NCBI RefSeq assembly: GCF_012927205.1
Contig: NZ_JABBGC010000003.1
Location: 124,001-188,000 of the forward strand
Reading direction: 5' to 3'
Length of the DNA: 64,000 nucleotides
Source: Chitinophaga fulva
GTDB taxonomy: Bacteria; Bacteroidota; Bacteroidia; Chitinophagales; Chitinophagaceae
Part shown: positions 17,623 to 24,349 of the stretch, in pieces
Numbering within the stretch: the stretch's first letter is position 1
How the letters are laid out: every line of letters starts with the position of its first letter
The notes under the pieces: model-generated
Seen by the model: only the letters and a program-made list of their open reading frames with translations
Told to the model about the DNA's origin: nothing
Databases searched by the model: none
Program-made: the position numbers and the translations under genes

Positions 17623-18972
17623 TTATTTGATCAGGCTATATTCATCCATTTTCCGGTACAGGGTCGATAAGCCGATATTGAGTAACCGTGCTGCTTTGGT
17701 TTTATTACCGGCAGCATAGCGGATCACCCATTGTATATGTTCCTTTTCCACGTCGGCCAGATCGAACGTGCCGGAATGCTGGCGTACACCTTTATGCCAG
17801 CGTACTTCCAGCGGCAGTGTTTCTGGTGTTAGTTCCGGGCCTTGCGCCACAATAACCGCCCTTTCCATCACATTCTTCAGTTCCCGGATATTACCCCGCC
17901 AGTCATGTTGTTTTAGTTGCATCACAAAATCGCTGGTCATACCGCTCACTGCTTTACCGCTTTTGGCGGCAAACAGCTGCATAAAATAGGCTGCAAAAAC
18001 GGGGATATCTTCTTCCCTTTCACGCAGCGCCGGCAACTGGACCGTAAACATATTCAACCGGTAAAAGAGGTCTTCCCGGAAACGGCCTTCGGTTATTTCT
18101 TTGGTCACCTCGCGGTTGGTCGCTGCTATGATACGTATATCCGTTTTCGTTGGTTTGGTATCCCCCACTTTGATGAATTCGCCGGATTCAAGCACCCGCA
18201 GCAGCTTGGCCTGTAGCTCCAGTGGCATTTCCCCTATTTCGTCCAGGAAGAGCGTGCCCTGATGGGCTTCTTCCATGAGGCCTTTTTTATTTTTGGCGGC
18301 GCCGGTGAAGGCGCCTGCCTTATATCCAAACAGTTCACTTTCCAGGATATCTTTTCCGATGGCGCTGCAGTTGATGGCCACAAAATCTTTTGCAGCACGG
18401 TTGCTCGCGTTGTGGATCGCCTGTGCAAACATTTCCTTTCCCGTACCCGTTTCTCCCAGCAGCAGTACCGGCGCATCACTGGGTGCTGCCTGTGCAGCCA
18501 GTTGACGGGCTGCTTTAATACCCGGAGCGGTACCGATGATTTCCTGGAAGGACGCATAACTATTGACGATGCGGGTTTCGAGATGTTGAATGCGTTGTTG
18601 CAGTTGCACTTTTTCCATGGCGCGAAACAGCAGGGGTATAATACGCGTGTTATCATTGCCTTTGGTGAGATAATCGAAAGCCCCTGATTTGATGGCGCGC
18701 ACGCTGTCGGGGATATTACCATAAGCCGTTAACAGGATAATTTCCGCCGGCAACTGTCGTTCCCTGATATAAGTCACCAGGTCGATACCATTGCCATCGG
18801 GCAACATCACATCACAAAGTACCACATCTACCGGCGTATCGTCCAACAGGCGGCGGGCAGATTTAATATTGGCACATTCCTGTACGTTAAAACCTTCGAG
18901 TGTAATAATACGTTTCAACAGATGACGGACTTTCTCCTCATCTTCTACTAACAAGATGTTTCCCGTTGTCAT
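17623..18972 (-). CDS. NtrC-family sigma-54-dependent response regulator
   Basis: 449 residues. The receiver domain (1-120) has the acidic pocket D11-E12 region and phosphoacceptor D54 in VLCDVMLPDGNG. The AAA+ domain (about 150-380) has Walker A GETGTGKE, the sigma-54 contact loop GAFTGA, Walker B GTLFLDEIGEM, and FREDLFYRLNMFTVQLPALRERE. The C-terminal Fis-type helix-turn-helix (about 405-449) reads NKTKAARLLNIGLSTLYRKM. It activates sigma-54 promoters after phosphorylation. It lies 36 bases downstream of the sensor gene on the same strand, so they form an operon, and it converges with the porin. Candidate binding sites lie upstream of the porin and the kinase. Confidence 0.95.
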   Translation of the reverse strand: MTTGNILLVEDEEKVRHLLKRIITLEGFNVQECANIKSARRLLDDTPVDVVLCDVMLPDGNGIDLVTYIRERQLPAEIILLTAYGNIPDSVRAIKSGAFDYLTKGNDNTRIIPLLFRAMEKVQLQQRIQHLETRIVNSYASFQEIIGTAPGIKAARQLAAQAAPSDAPVLLLGETGTGKEMFAQAIHNASNRAAKDFVAINCSAIGKDILESELFGYKAGAFTGAAKNKKGLMEEAHQGTLFLDEIGEMPLELQAKLLRVLESGEFIKVGDTKPTKTDIRIIAATNREVTKEITEGRFREDLFYRLNMFTVQLPALREREEDIPVFAAYFMQLFAAKSGKAVSGMTSDFVMQLKQHDWRGNIRELKNVMERAVIVAQGPELTPETLPLEVRWHKGVRQHSGTFDLADVEKEHIQWVIRYAAGNKTKAARLLNIGLSTLYRKMDEYSLIK

Positions 18973-19008
18973 GTTTTGGTGAGATTAAATAATCAAAAAT
19001 AATTGCTA

Positions 19009-20199
19009 TCAAATCGTGTGCAGCTGCTCGTCTGTTGCATCCAGGATTTCGCTGCTGATTTTCAGGATGCGGTCCACATCTTCTTCCAGGCTGTTTACCA
19101 GCTCGTGCTGTGCCGGCAGCAATGGCCCGGTACGGGTATCGGCCAACAGGCCCAGGCTCATCTGCATGGAAGCGATGGGTGTTTTCAGTTCATGGGAAGC
19201 TGTTGCGATAAATTTAGTTTTGGCGGCAGCCAGTTCCTGTATGGCACTGATGTCACGCAATACAATCACTTCTCCGATCACATCACGGTTGTTTTCCACG
19301 CTCATCACTTCTTTTATGAAAGTGTAGGTCTCGCCGCCATGACTGATCGTGAGCTGTTGTTGTGCAGGATGATGGATGATGGAATCCAGCACCGTGTTGC
19401 CCGGTGCTTTCACTTGTCCGCATAACCGTTTGGCCACGGTATTCATGAACAGGATATTTCTTTTTTCGTCAAATCCGATCACGCCGTCGTGCATCAGGTT
19501 GATGATCGTTTCTATCCTCGTTTTTTCCGCTTTGATTTGTTCGATGTTGCTGTTTTCATAGCCGTACAGCTTTTCCGCCATATTATTGATCCCTGTTGCC
19601 AGCTGTCCGAACTCATCACCGGGCTGCAGGTCGATGCGGGTACGGTAATTCTTTTCCGCTATCTGGCGGATACCTGTGGCCAGCATGCCTACCGGTCTGC
19701 TGATGATTTGCGGGAAACTGAAGATAAAAATGATATACACGCTGAGCGATAACAGGGTAAATACAGACAACGCCAGGATAGCGTTGGAAGCAGTTTTGGA
19801 CGCCACGGCGCTTTTACGGGAAATAGCTTCCTGGTTGATGACGGCGATCTGTAGCACTTCATGGCGCAGGGATTTGATCAGTTCTTCATTTCCGGGGTCG
19901 GTTTGTAGTTTTTTCACTGTCGCCGCAGCACCGGCTGTAGCCGCATCCTCCCCATGCTCCGTTACGTTCCGCTGCTGGAGGACCAGGTTTTGTTGCAGGG
20001 AAGCCATTTGCACCGGCCGTGTTTCCAACGCCTGTAACATGTTATTACTGTAAACGATGGAGTGCAGGTTTTGCTGTAAGATCAATCGTGCATCGCGGTC
20101 CAGCTGATAAATCCGGTAAATACCCTGCATACTGATGGCTAATGTCACGGCAAACAGGAAGGTAAGGCCGAGGATCAGTTTTGTTCTTAACCGTAACAT
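19009..20199 (-). CDS. Membrane sensor with HAMP, PAS and HisKA domains but no ATPase domain
   Basis: 396 residues from the ATG at 20199; the longer frame start (20229) overlaps a candidate promoter. Order: membrane helix at about 7-27, a helical periplasmic sensor of about 110 residues, second membrane helix at about 142-162, HAMP (DLQPGDEFGQLATGINNMAEKLYGY), PAS (MHDGVIGFDEKRNILFMN to VIVLRDIS) and a HisKA dimerisation domain with the phosphoacceptor motif TASHELKTPIASMQ. The protein then stops after ILDATDEQLHTI. The HATPase_c domain (N, G1 and G2 boxes), normally about 110 more residues, is absent, and only 36 bases remain before the regulator gene. It could be phosphorylated in trans or act as a phosphatase or decoy. 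Pairing with the regulator is clear from gene order. Confidence 0.88.
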   Translation of the reverse strand: MLRLRTKLILGLTFLFAVTLAISMQGIYRIYQLDRDARLILQQNLHSIVYSNNMLQALETRPVQMASLQQNLVLQQRNVTEHGEDAATAGAAATVKKLQTDPGNEELIKSLRHEVLQIAVINQEAISRKSAVASKTASNAILALSVFTLLSLSVYIIFIFSFPQIISRPVGMLATGIRQIAEKNYRTRIDLQPGDEFGQLATGINNMAEKLYGYENSNIEQIKAEKTRIETIINLMHDGVIGFDEKRNILFMNTVAKRLCGQVKAPGNTVLDSIIHHPAQQQLTISHGGETYTFIKEVMSVENNRDVIGEVIVLRDISAIQELAAAKTKFIATASHELKTPIASMQMSLGLLADTRTGPLLPAQHELVNSLEEDVDRILKISSEILDATDEQLHTI

Positions 20200-20224
20200 G
20201 GTATAGTGTTTTTTAAATACCGCC

Positions 20225-20239
20225 GCCAAAGCGATGCCA
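20225..20239 (-). promoter_or_regulatory. Candidate sigma-54 promoter of the kinase-regulator operon
   Basis: On the minus strand TGGCAT-CGCTT-TGGC fits TGGCAC-N5-TTGC with the invariant GG and GC ten bases apart. It lies 25 bases upstream of the ATG at 20199, suggesting autoregulation by the operon's own NtrC-type protein. Confidence 0.45.
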
Positions 20240-20309
20240 TACCCATGAACAGAATTTAACTATTTGATTATTAGCCTATTGAGATTTCGCCTCTATATTG
20301 AGACCCTTC

Positions 20310-20340
20310 CGAAATGGTAGGGTCATTATCAAAATGGTAA
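20310..20340. promoter_or_regulatory. Paired AAATGGTA sites upstream of the kinase operon (candidate enhancer)
   Basis: CGAAATGGTAG (20310-20320) and CAAAATGGTAA (20330-20340) are spaced 20 bases apart and lie 70-115 bases upstream of the candidate sigma-54 promoter. They resemble, inverted, the two CATTTTGAA sites upstream of the porin. Confidence 0.4.
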
Positions 20341-20600
20341 AGTATTTACCCGTTTTTACCGGGTTCGATTAGTGCTCAGATTGCCAGGTGACCCAAAAAA
20401 AACAAGAGGGCGTCTCCCAGTACATCCTCTATCTTGCGGCTGCTGTAAATATTATTCATGTATGCATCGAACCGGATGATCTGCCGATACCATCTCATTT
20501 AAATCAGGGGGGAACAACATGACCTGATTTTAATAGGTCGGCTTAAATGATACTTTAAAGCTTTTTCCTCGCGCCATCTCCAAATTTAACTCACCTTACC

Positions 20601-20622
20601 AGCACTTTAAAGTGCTTTTTTT
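20601..20622 (+). terminator. Orphan terminator-like hairpin
   Basis: AGCACTTTAAAGTGCT is a perfect 16-base palindrome followed by a run of T. No plus-strand protein gene precedes it, so it may end an unannotated small RNA transcribed through 20400-20600. Confidence 0.45.
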
Positions 20623-20669
20623 CAACCAGATTATCTGGATAAATCAATCCGTTTTTCTCAAAACGAAAG

Positions 20670-20701
20670 AGGGTGCCTCAAAATTATTTTTGAGACACCC
20701 T
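20670..20701 (-). terminator. Terminator of the epoxide hydrolase gene, repeat copy 1
   Basis: AGGGTGCCTCAAAA (20670-20683) pairs with TTTTGAGACACCCT (20688-20701) with one mismatch and loop TTAT. Nearly the same hairpin recurs at 22871-22900. Confidence 0.65.
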
Positions 20702-20753
20702 CCAGTAATGAAATTATGCCTGTCGGAGAAACAGGCTCCGTGCAGCAATGCGA

Positions 20754-21872
20754 TCACATTTTCCCAAAGAATCCGGCAAGCTCCCTGGAATAGATCTCAG
20801 GCTGTTCCATCGCTGCAAAATGACCTCCTTTGCCCATTATATTGAAGCTTACGACATTGGCCATCCTTTCCGCCCATTCTTTAGGGAATTGGGCTTCCTT
20901 GGGAAACAGCGACACCCCCGTTGGAACACCTACCCGTTGAGAGGATTGCAGCCCCCCCATATAACCTGCGCGAGCATTCTCGGCATATGTTCTGATGGAT
21001 GAATTAGTGGATTGGCTTACCCAGTAGATCATAATGTTGGTGATCAGTTTGTCCATGCTAAGGGAATTTCCGAGATTTCCGTCATGGTCACTCCAGGCAT
21101 GGAATTTTTCGATGATCCAGGAGGCTAGTCCCACGGGGCTGTCGTTGAGCCCATAACCCAGGGTTTGTGGCTTAGTTGACTGGATCATATTAAACGCGCC
21201 TTCCGTAAAGAACCAATGTTGTATTTGTTGTCCAAACGCCTGTTCGGCGGGTGTCATCGTCGCCCAGTCCTCGCTGCCGTTGGGATAACCTACATCAGTT
21301 AAATGAATAGCCTTTACATTGTCTGGGAACTGTACGGCCAGCGACTTCGTGATCAAAGTACCCATATCACCGCCTGCGGCAAAGTAGGTGGAATATCCCA
21401 ATACTTCTGTCATGAGTTTGTTGAACAGGGCTGCTGTCCTATCGCTATTCAGGGCCGTTTGTTGGGAGAATCCGAACCCGGGTATGGAAGGGATCACGAG
21501 GTCATAAGAATGACCGCCTTCAGTTGGATTGGTCAGCATTGGAACAATCTCGAGAAAGCGATAGAACGAGTCTGGCCATCCATGGCTCAGGATCAGCGGT
21601 GAGGTATTTTCTCCCTTGCCTTTTACATAAACGAAATGAATGGTAATGCCGTCTATTTCGGTCTTGTATTGGGGAAACTGGTTGATCTCCGCTTCGTGGG
21701 TTCTCCAATCGTACGCTGTCTGCCAATAGTGCACCAGTTCCCGCAAATACCCCGGATTGGTGCCATAATTCCACCCGGCATTCTCAGGTTCATCCGTCCA
21801 TCTCGTTTGTTTCAGTCTTGCTGATAGATCGTTAAGTGTCTCTTGCGGTACGTTGATGCTAAAAGGTTTCAT
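20754..21872 (-). CDS. Epoxide hydrolase (alpha/beta hydrolase with EHN domain)
   Basis: 372 residues. The N-terminal epoxide-hydrolase domain (about 1-110) is recognisable from MKPFSINVPQETLNDLSARLKQTRW and the meander YLRELVHYWQTAYDWRTHEAEIN. The alpha/beta hydrolase core follows: oxyanion motif HGWP (97-100), nucleophile in GGDMGTLI (D169), and catalytic histidine in GGHFAAMEQPE (H351). The Asp nucleophile, not Ser, supports hydrolysis of epoxides to diols. No signal peptide is seen, so it is cytoplasmic. It may be controlled by the AraC gene 98 bases upstream on the same strand (21971-22840). Flanking hairpins at 20670 and 22871 frame this two-gene block. Confidence 0.92.
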   Translation of the reverse strand: MKPFSINVPQETLNDLSARLKQTRWTDEPENAGWNYGTNPGYLRELVHYWQTAYDWRTHEAEINQFPQYKTEIDGITIHFVYVKGKGENTSPLILSHGWPDSFYRFLEIVPMLTNPTEGGHSYDLVIPSIPGFGFSQQTALNSDRTAALFNKLMTEVLGYSTYFAAGGDMGTLITKSLAVQFPDNVKAIHLTDVGYPNGSEDWATMTPAEQAFGQQIQHWFFTEGAFNMIQSTKPQTLGYGLNDSPVGLASWIIEKFHAWSDHDGNLGNSLSMDKLITNIMIYWVSQSTNSSIRTYAENARAGYMGGLQSSQRVGVPTGVSLFPKEAQFPKEWAERMANVVSFNIMGKGGHFAAMEQPEIYSRELAGFFGKM

Positions 21873-21970
21873 AAATTGTTGTATTTATTTTGTTGAGTAC
21901 AAAAATAGTCCACAGGCTTCTCCTGTCATTGTAAAAAATTTACCAAGGACACTTGTCACTAAGTCGGGGT

Positions 21971-22840
21971 TTACCTTGCATCCGGATGATCATTGGGAAA
22001 TTGCAGGATCATTTCAGGCACCAGCTCATTTTCATCCAGGGCTAATTGAGATCTCAGATACTCCATTGGCTTTAACCCTGAAAAATGGGCAAAATCTTTT
22101 ATGAGATGGGCCTGGTCAAAATAGCCGTACCGGTGAATGATGGAGAACCAGTCGATATGGGTCTTATTTTTTTGGATTTCAGTAATCACCTGCTGTAGCC
22201 GATGAATTCTTTGCAGGTATTTTGGTGAAAAGCCCGTATATGTTTTAAGCAGGTGAATGACGTGCTTTTGAGAATAGCCGGATTTCTGTATTAACCAGTC
22301 GATGGGTTTGTCGATATGCTGGTTTATAAATCTCACGATATGGTATCCCATGTTCTCTTCAACCGAATATTGTAAAAAGTAGTTTTCGATCAATGAGAAC
22401 CTCTCTGCCATGGTGGTAGCATTGAGTAGTTTTTCATACAATCGCATGAAGGAACTCCCAAAAACAGCTTCGGCCTCAATACCTACATTGTCTAATGCGC
22501 TAATAGGTATCTTCGTAAGCGAAAAAAAGCCACCCACCGTAAAACGGATACTGATGATAGTAGAATGGGGATTGTTTTTGTAAAGGATCGCCTGTTTCTG
22601 CATCCCCGAGATCCAGGCATTCTTCACCTCTTTTTTGCAGGCGGTGTTTATTTCCGGATAAACTGTATTCAGGGTATTTTCATTCAGTTCGATTACGAGG
22701 TTTATTCCGCCTTCCGGGAGCTCTTTGATGTAAGGCATTGATAATGATCCACTAACATAAACAATGTGCTGAATGAAGTCTGAGAGCGGATATGTTGGAA
22801 TGTGCCGGTGTACTTGCATGATCGGATCAATGATGTGCAT
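21971..22840 (-). CDS. AraC family transcriptional regulator
   Basis: 289 residues. The N-terminal part (about 1-130) resembles the DUF6597-type sensing domain found in Bacteroidota regulators (YPLSDFIQHIVYVSG, LPEGGINLVIELNE, ISIRFTVGGFFSL). The C-terminal AraC DNA-binding domain (about 180-270) has two helix-turn-helix motifs, WLIQKSGYSQKHVIHLLKTYTGFSPKYL and HRYGYFDQAHLIKDFAHFSGLKPMEYL. It lies directly upstream of the epoxide hydrolase on the same strand, which makes that gene a probable target. The ligand is unknown. An ATG a few codons inside (MQVHRH) is an alternative start. Confidence 0.9.
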   Translation of the reverse strand: MHIIDPIMQVHRHIPTYPLSDFIQHIVYVSGSLSMPYIKELPEGGINLVIELNENTLNTVYPEINTACKKEVKNAWISGMQKQAILYKNNPHSTIISIRFTVGGFFSLTKIPISALDNVGIEAEAVFGSSFMRLYEKLLNATTMAERFSLIENYFLQYSVEENMGYHIVRFINQHIDKPIDWLIQKSGYSQKHVIHLLKTYTGFSPKYLQRIHRLQQVITEIQKNKTHIDWFSIIHRYGYFDQAHLIKDFAHFSGLKPMEYLRSQLALDENELVPEMILQFPNDHPDAR

Positions 22841-22870
22841 AAACCTACCTCAAAAACTGAAAAAGAAAAA

Positions 22871-22900
22871 GGGTGTCTCAAATTTATTTTTGAGACACCC
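22871..22900 (-). terminator. Terminator of the beta-helix lipoprotein gene, repeat copy 2
   Basis: GGGTGTCTCAAA (22871-22882) pairs perfectly over 12 bases with TTTGAGACACCC (22889-22900). On the minus strand it is followed by TTTTTCTTTTT. It is nearly identical to the hairpin at 20670-20701. Confidence 0.75.
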
Positions 22901-22930
22901 TCTTGTTTCCGAATTATAATTTGAAGCAGA

Positions 22931-24328
22931 TCAATGCTGATTACCGGAGCCATTCACCTGGAAACAGCCGAGGTCCACCCCCGGAGGCGTTACTTCAGAG
23001 GCGCCGTAGACGGAGGCCAATGGCACCGTTACCAGCGGATGTACGCCGGTATAACCTTTACCCACCAACGGAGATCCTGGCTGGATATGAAAGTTGTAAG
23101 TACCGATGGACGTGAGGCCCCACGGAGAGTATGGACTGGGCAATGGGTAGTTAACAAACATTGGATTCAGTTTCTGTACGACTGGTGTACCATCATACTT
23201 CGGATTGGTGTAATCAAAATTCGCGGGCAGGTAGCTGGCCGGATTTGGCAGGTCAGTAGGCTGCGGCCTGGTACATACCGTGCCGCTGGTGAAGAAGTTG
23301 TTGGCGATCACCAGTGAGTCGGCATACTGGTAGTTGTTGCCGTAACTGAGATTGGCCGTATCGGCCGCCGGGTTATTCACTACGCGGTAGCCTACACGAC
23401 AATTCACCGCTACGTTGTTATAGAAAGCGCCTCTCGCCCCTTCTTCAAAGTTGGTCGTAGACCCACGCTGGCCAGGCACTACGCCCCTGCCACCATTTAC
23501 AAAGGTACTGTTGTACATCACCACATTGGTTTGCGGCGCGCCTATAGGCTGTCCCTTGTTGGATGCCTTCTGCCCGTTATACGCAGACCCTATGAAAAAG
23601 TTATAGGCCATGGTACCGGTGGTACCACCTTTTACGTTCACGATATCACCTCCGGTGCCACCGCATTTTTCAAAGGTGTTCCTGAAGATGTGGATCCTGC
23701 CGTTGGAAACGCGGATACAATCATCCGTGCCGCCCCAGATCCAGCTATCTTCCATAATGAAGGCGCCGTTAGGATTCTGGAACAGCAGGTTAAAAGAGGT
23801 GGTGGATTTCTGCTGTACTGCCGGGCCGAAAGTTTTACCATAGCTGCTGCCCGCAAATTCGATATGTGTCCATTTCAGTACCAGCATGGGACAGGAAGTG
23901 TCGCAGGCGATACCTTTCCACAGGCGGTTGCTGCTATGCGCAGAATCTGCTGCGTAAGCCAGTCCGGGGGTATTATCCTTTAAGAGGCCGGGCACGGTCA
24001 TCGTTACGGGATTAGCTTTGGTACCGAGGCTCACGAGGATGCCACGCACCGCGATACCGGCATTATTGGTAACGTTGATGGTAACACCGGGTTCTATGAG
24101 CAGGGTATCGCCTCCGTTCACATATACATCACAACCGATAGTATAGGTTTTGCCGGAGAGCATCACACCCTTGATGGAGCCGCATAAAGGGGCGGCATCG
24201 CTTACGGCCTGGCCGGGAGCGGGTTTAAACTCGTAAATATCAGCCTGGTCATCCGCCCATTTCTTACAACCGGTCATAAAAACCAATACTGTCAGTATCA
24301 TGATCGCGGGAATGAATATCTTTCTCAT
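22931..24328 (-). CDS. Outer-membrane lipoprotein, probable right-handed beta-helix
   Basis: 465 residues. The N-terminus MRKIFIPAIMILTVLVFMTGC is a lipoprotein signal with lipidated C21. The mature part starts with SIKGVMLSGKTYTIGCDVYVNGGDTLLIEPG and shows short repeated beta-turns with G-N-N patterns (IRVSNGRIHIFRNTFEKCGG, MAYNFFIGSAYNGQ, VVMYNSTFVNGGRG, ARGAFYNNVAVNCRVG), the signature of a parallel beta-helix. No catalytic residues are identifiable. It follows the TonB receptor (24350-27229) by 21 bases and is probably its surface-exposed partner, occupying the place a SusD would take elsewhere. Ligand unknown. Confidence 0.8.
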   Translation of the reverse strand: MRKIFIPAIMILTVLVFMTGCKKWADDQADIYEFKPAPGQAVSDAAPLCGSIKGVMLSGKTYTIGCDVYVNGGDTLLIEPGVTINVTNNAGIAVRGILVSLGTKANPVTMTVPGLLKDNTPGLAYAADSAHSSNRLWKGIACDTSCPMLVLKWTHIEFAGSSYGKTFGPAVQQKSTTSFNLLFQNPNGAFIMEDSWIWGGTDDCIRVSNGRIHIFRNTFEKCGGTGGDIVNVKGGTTGTMAYNFFIGSAYNGQKASNKGQPIGAPQTNVVMYNSTFVNGGRGVVPGQRGSTTNFEEGARGAFYNNVAVNCRVGYRVVNNPAADTANLSYGNNYQYADSLVIANNFFTSGTVCTRPQPTDLPNPASYLPANFDYTNPKYDGTPVVQKLNPMFVNYPLPSPYSPWGLTSIGTYNFHIQPGSPLVGKGYTGVHPLVTVPLASVYGASEVTPPGVDLGCFQVNGSGNQH

Positions 24329-24349
24329 TATTTGCTGCTGTTAAGATGA

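Larger units (their letters stand above)
20341..20753. other. Intergenic region with possible small RNA and two hairpins
   Basis: No convincing gene lies in these 413 bases. There is a hairpin AAATCAGG (20501-20508) with CCTGATTT (20523-20530), a terminator-like palindrome at 20601-20622 with no protein gene ahead of it on that strand, and the terminator of the epoxide hydrolase (20670-20701). Confidence 0.4.

Noticed and set aside
18973..19008. A frameshifted ATPase domain of the sensor kinase
   Set aside because: Only 36 bases separate it from the regulator; there is no room for a 110-residue ATPase domain in any frame.
20200..20229. Longer start of the sensor kinase
   Set aside because: The extension overlaps the candidate -24/-12 promoter; the ATG at 20199 starts just before the first membrane helix.
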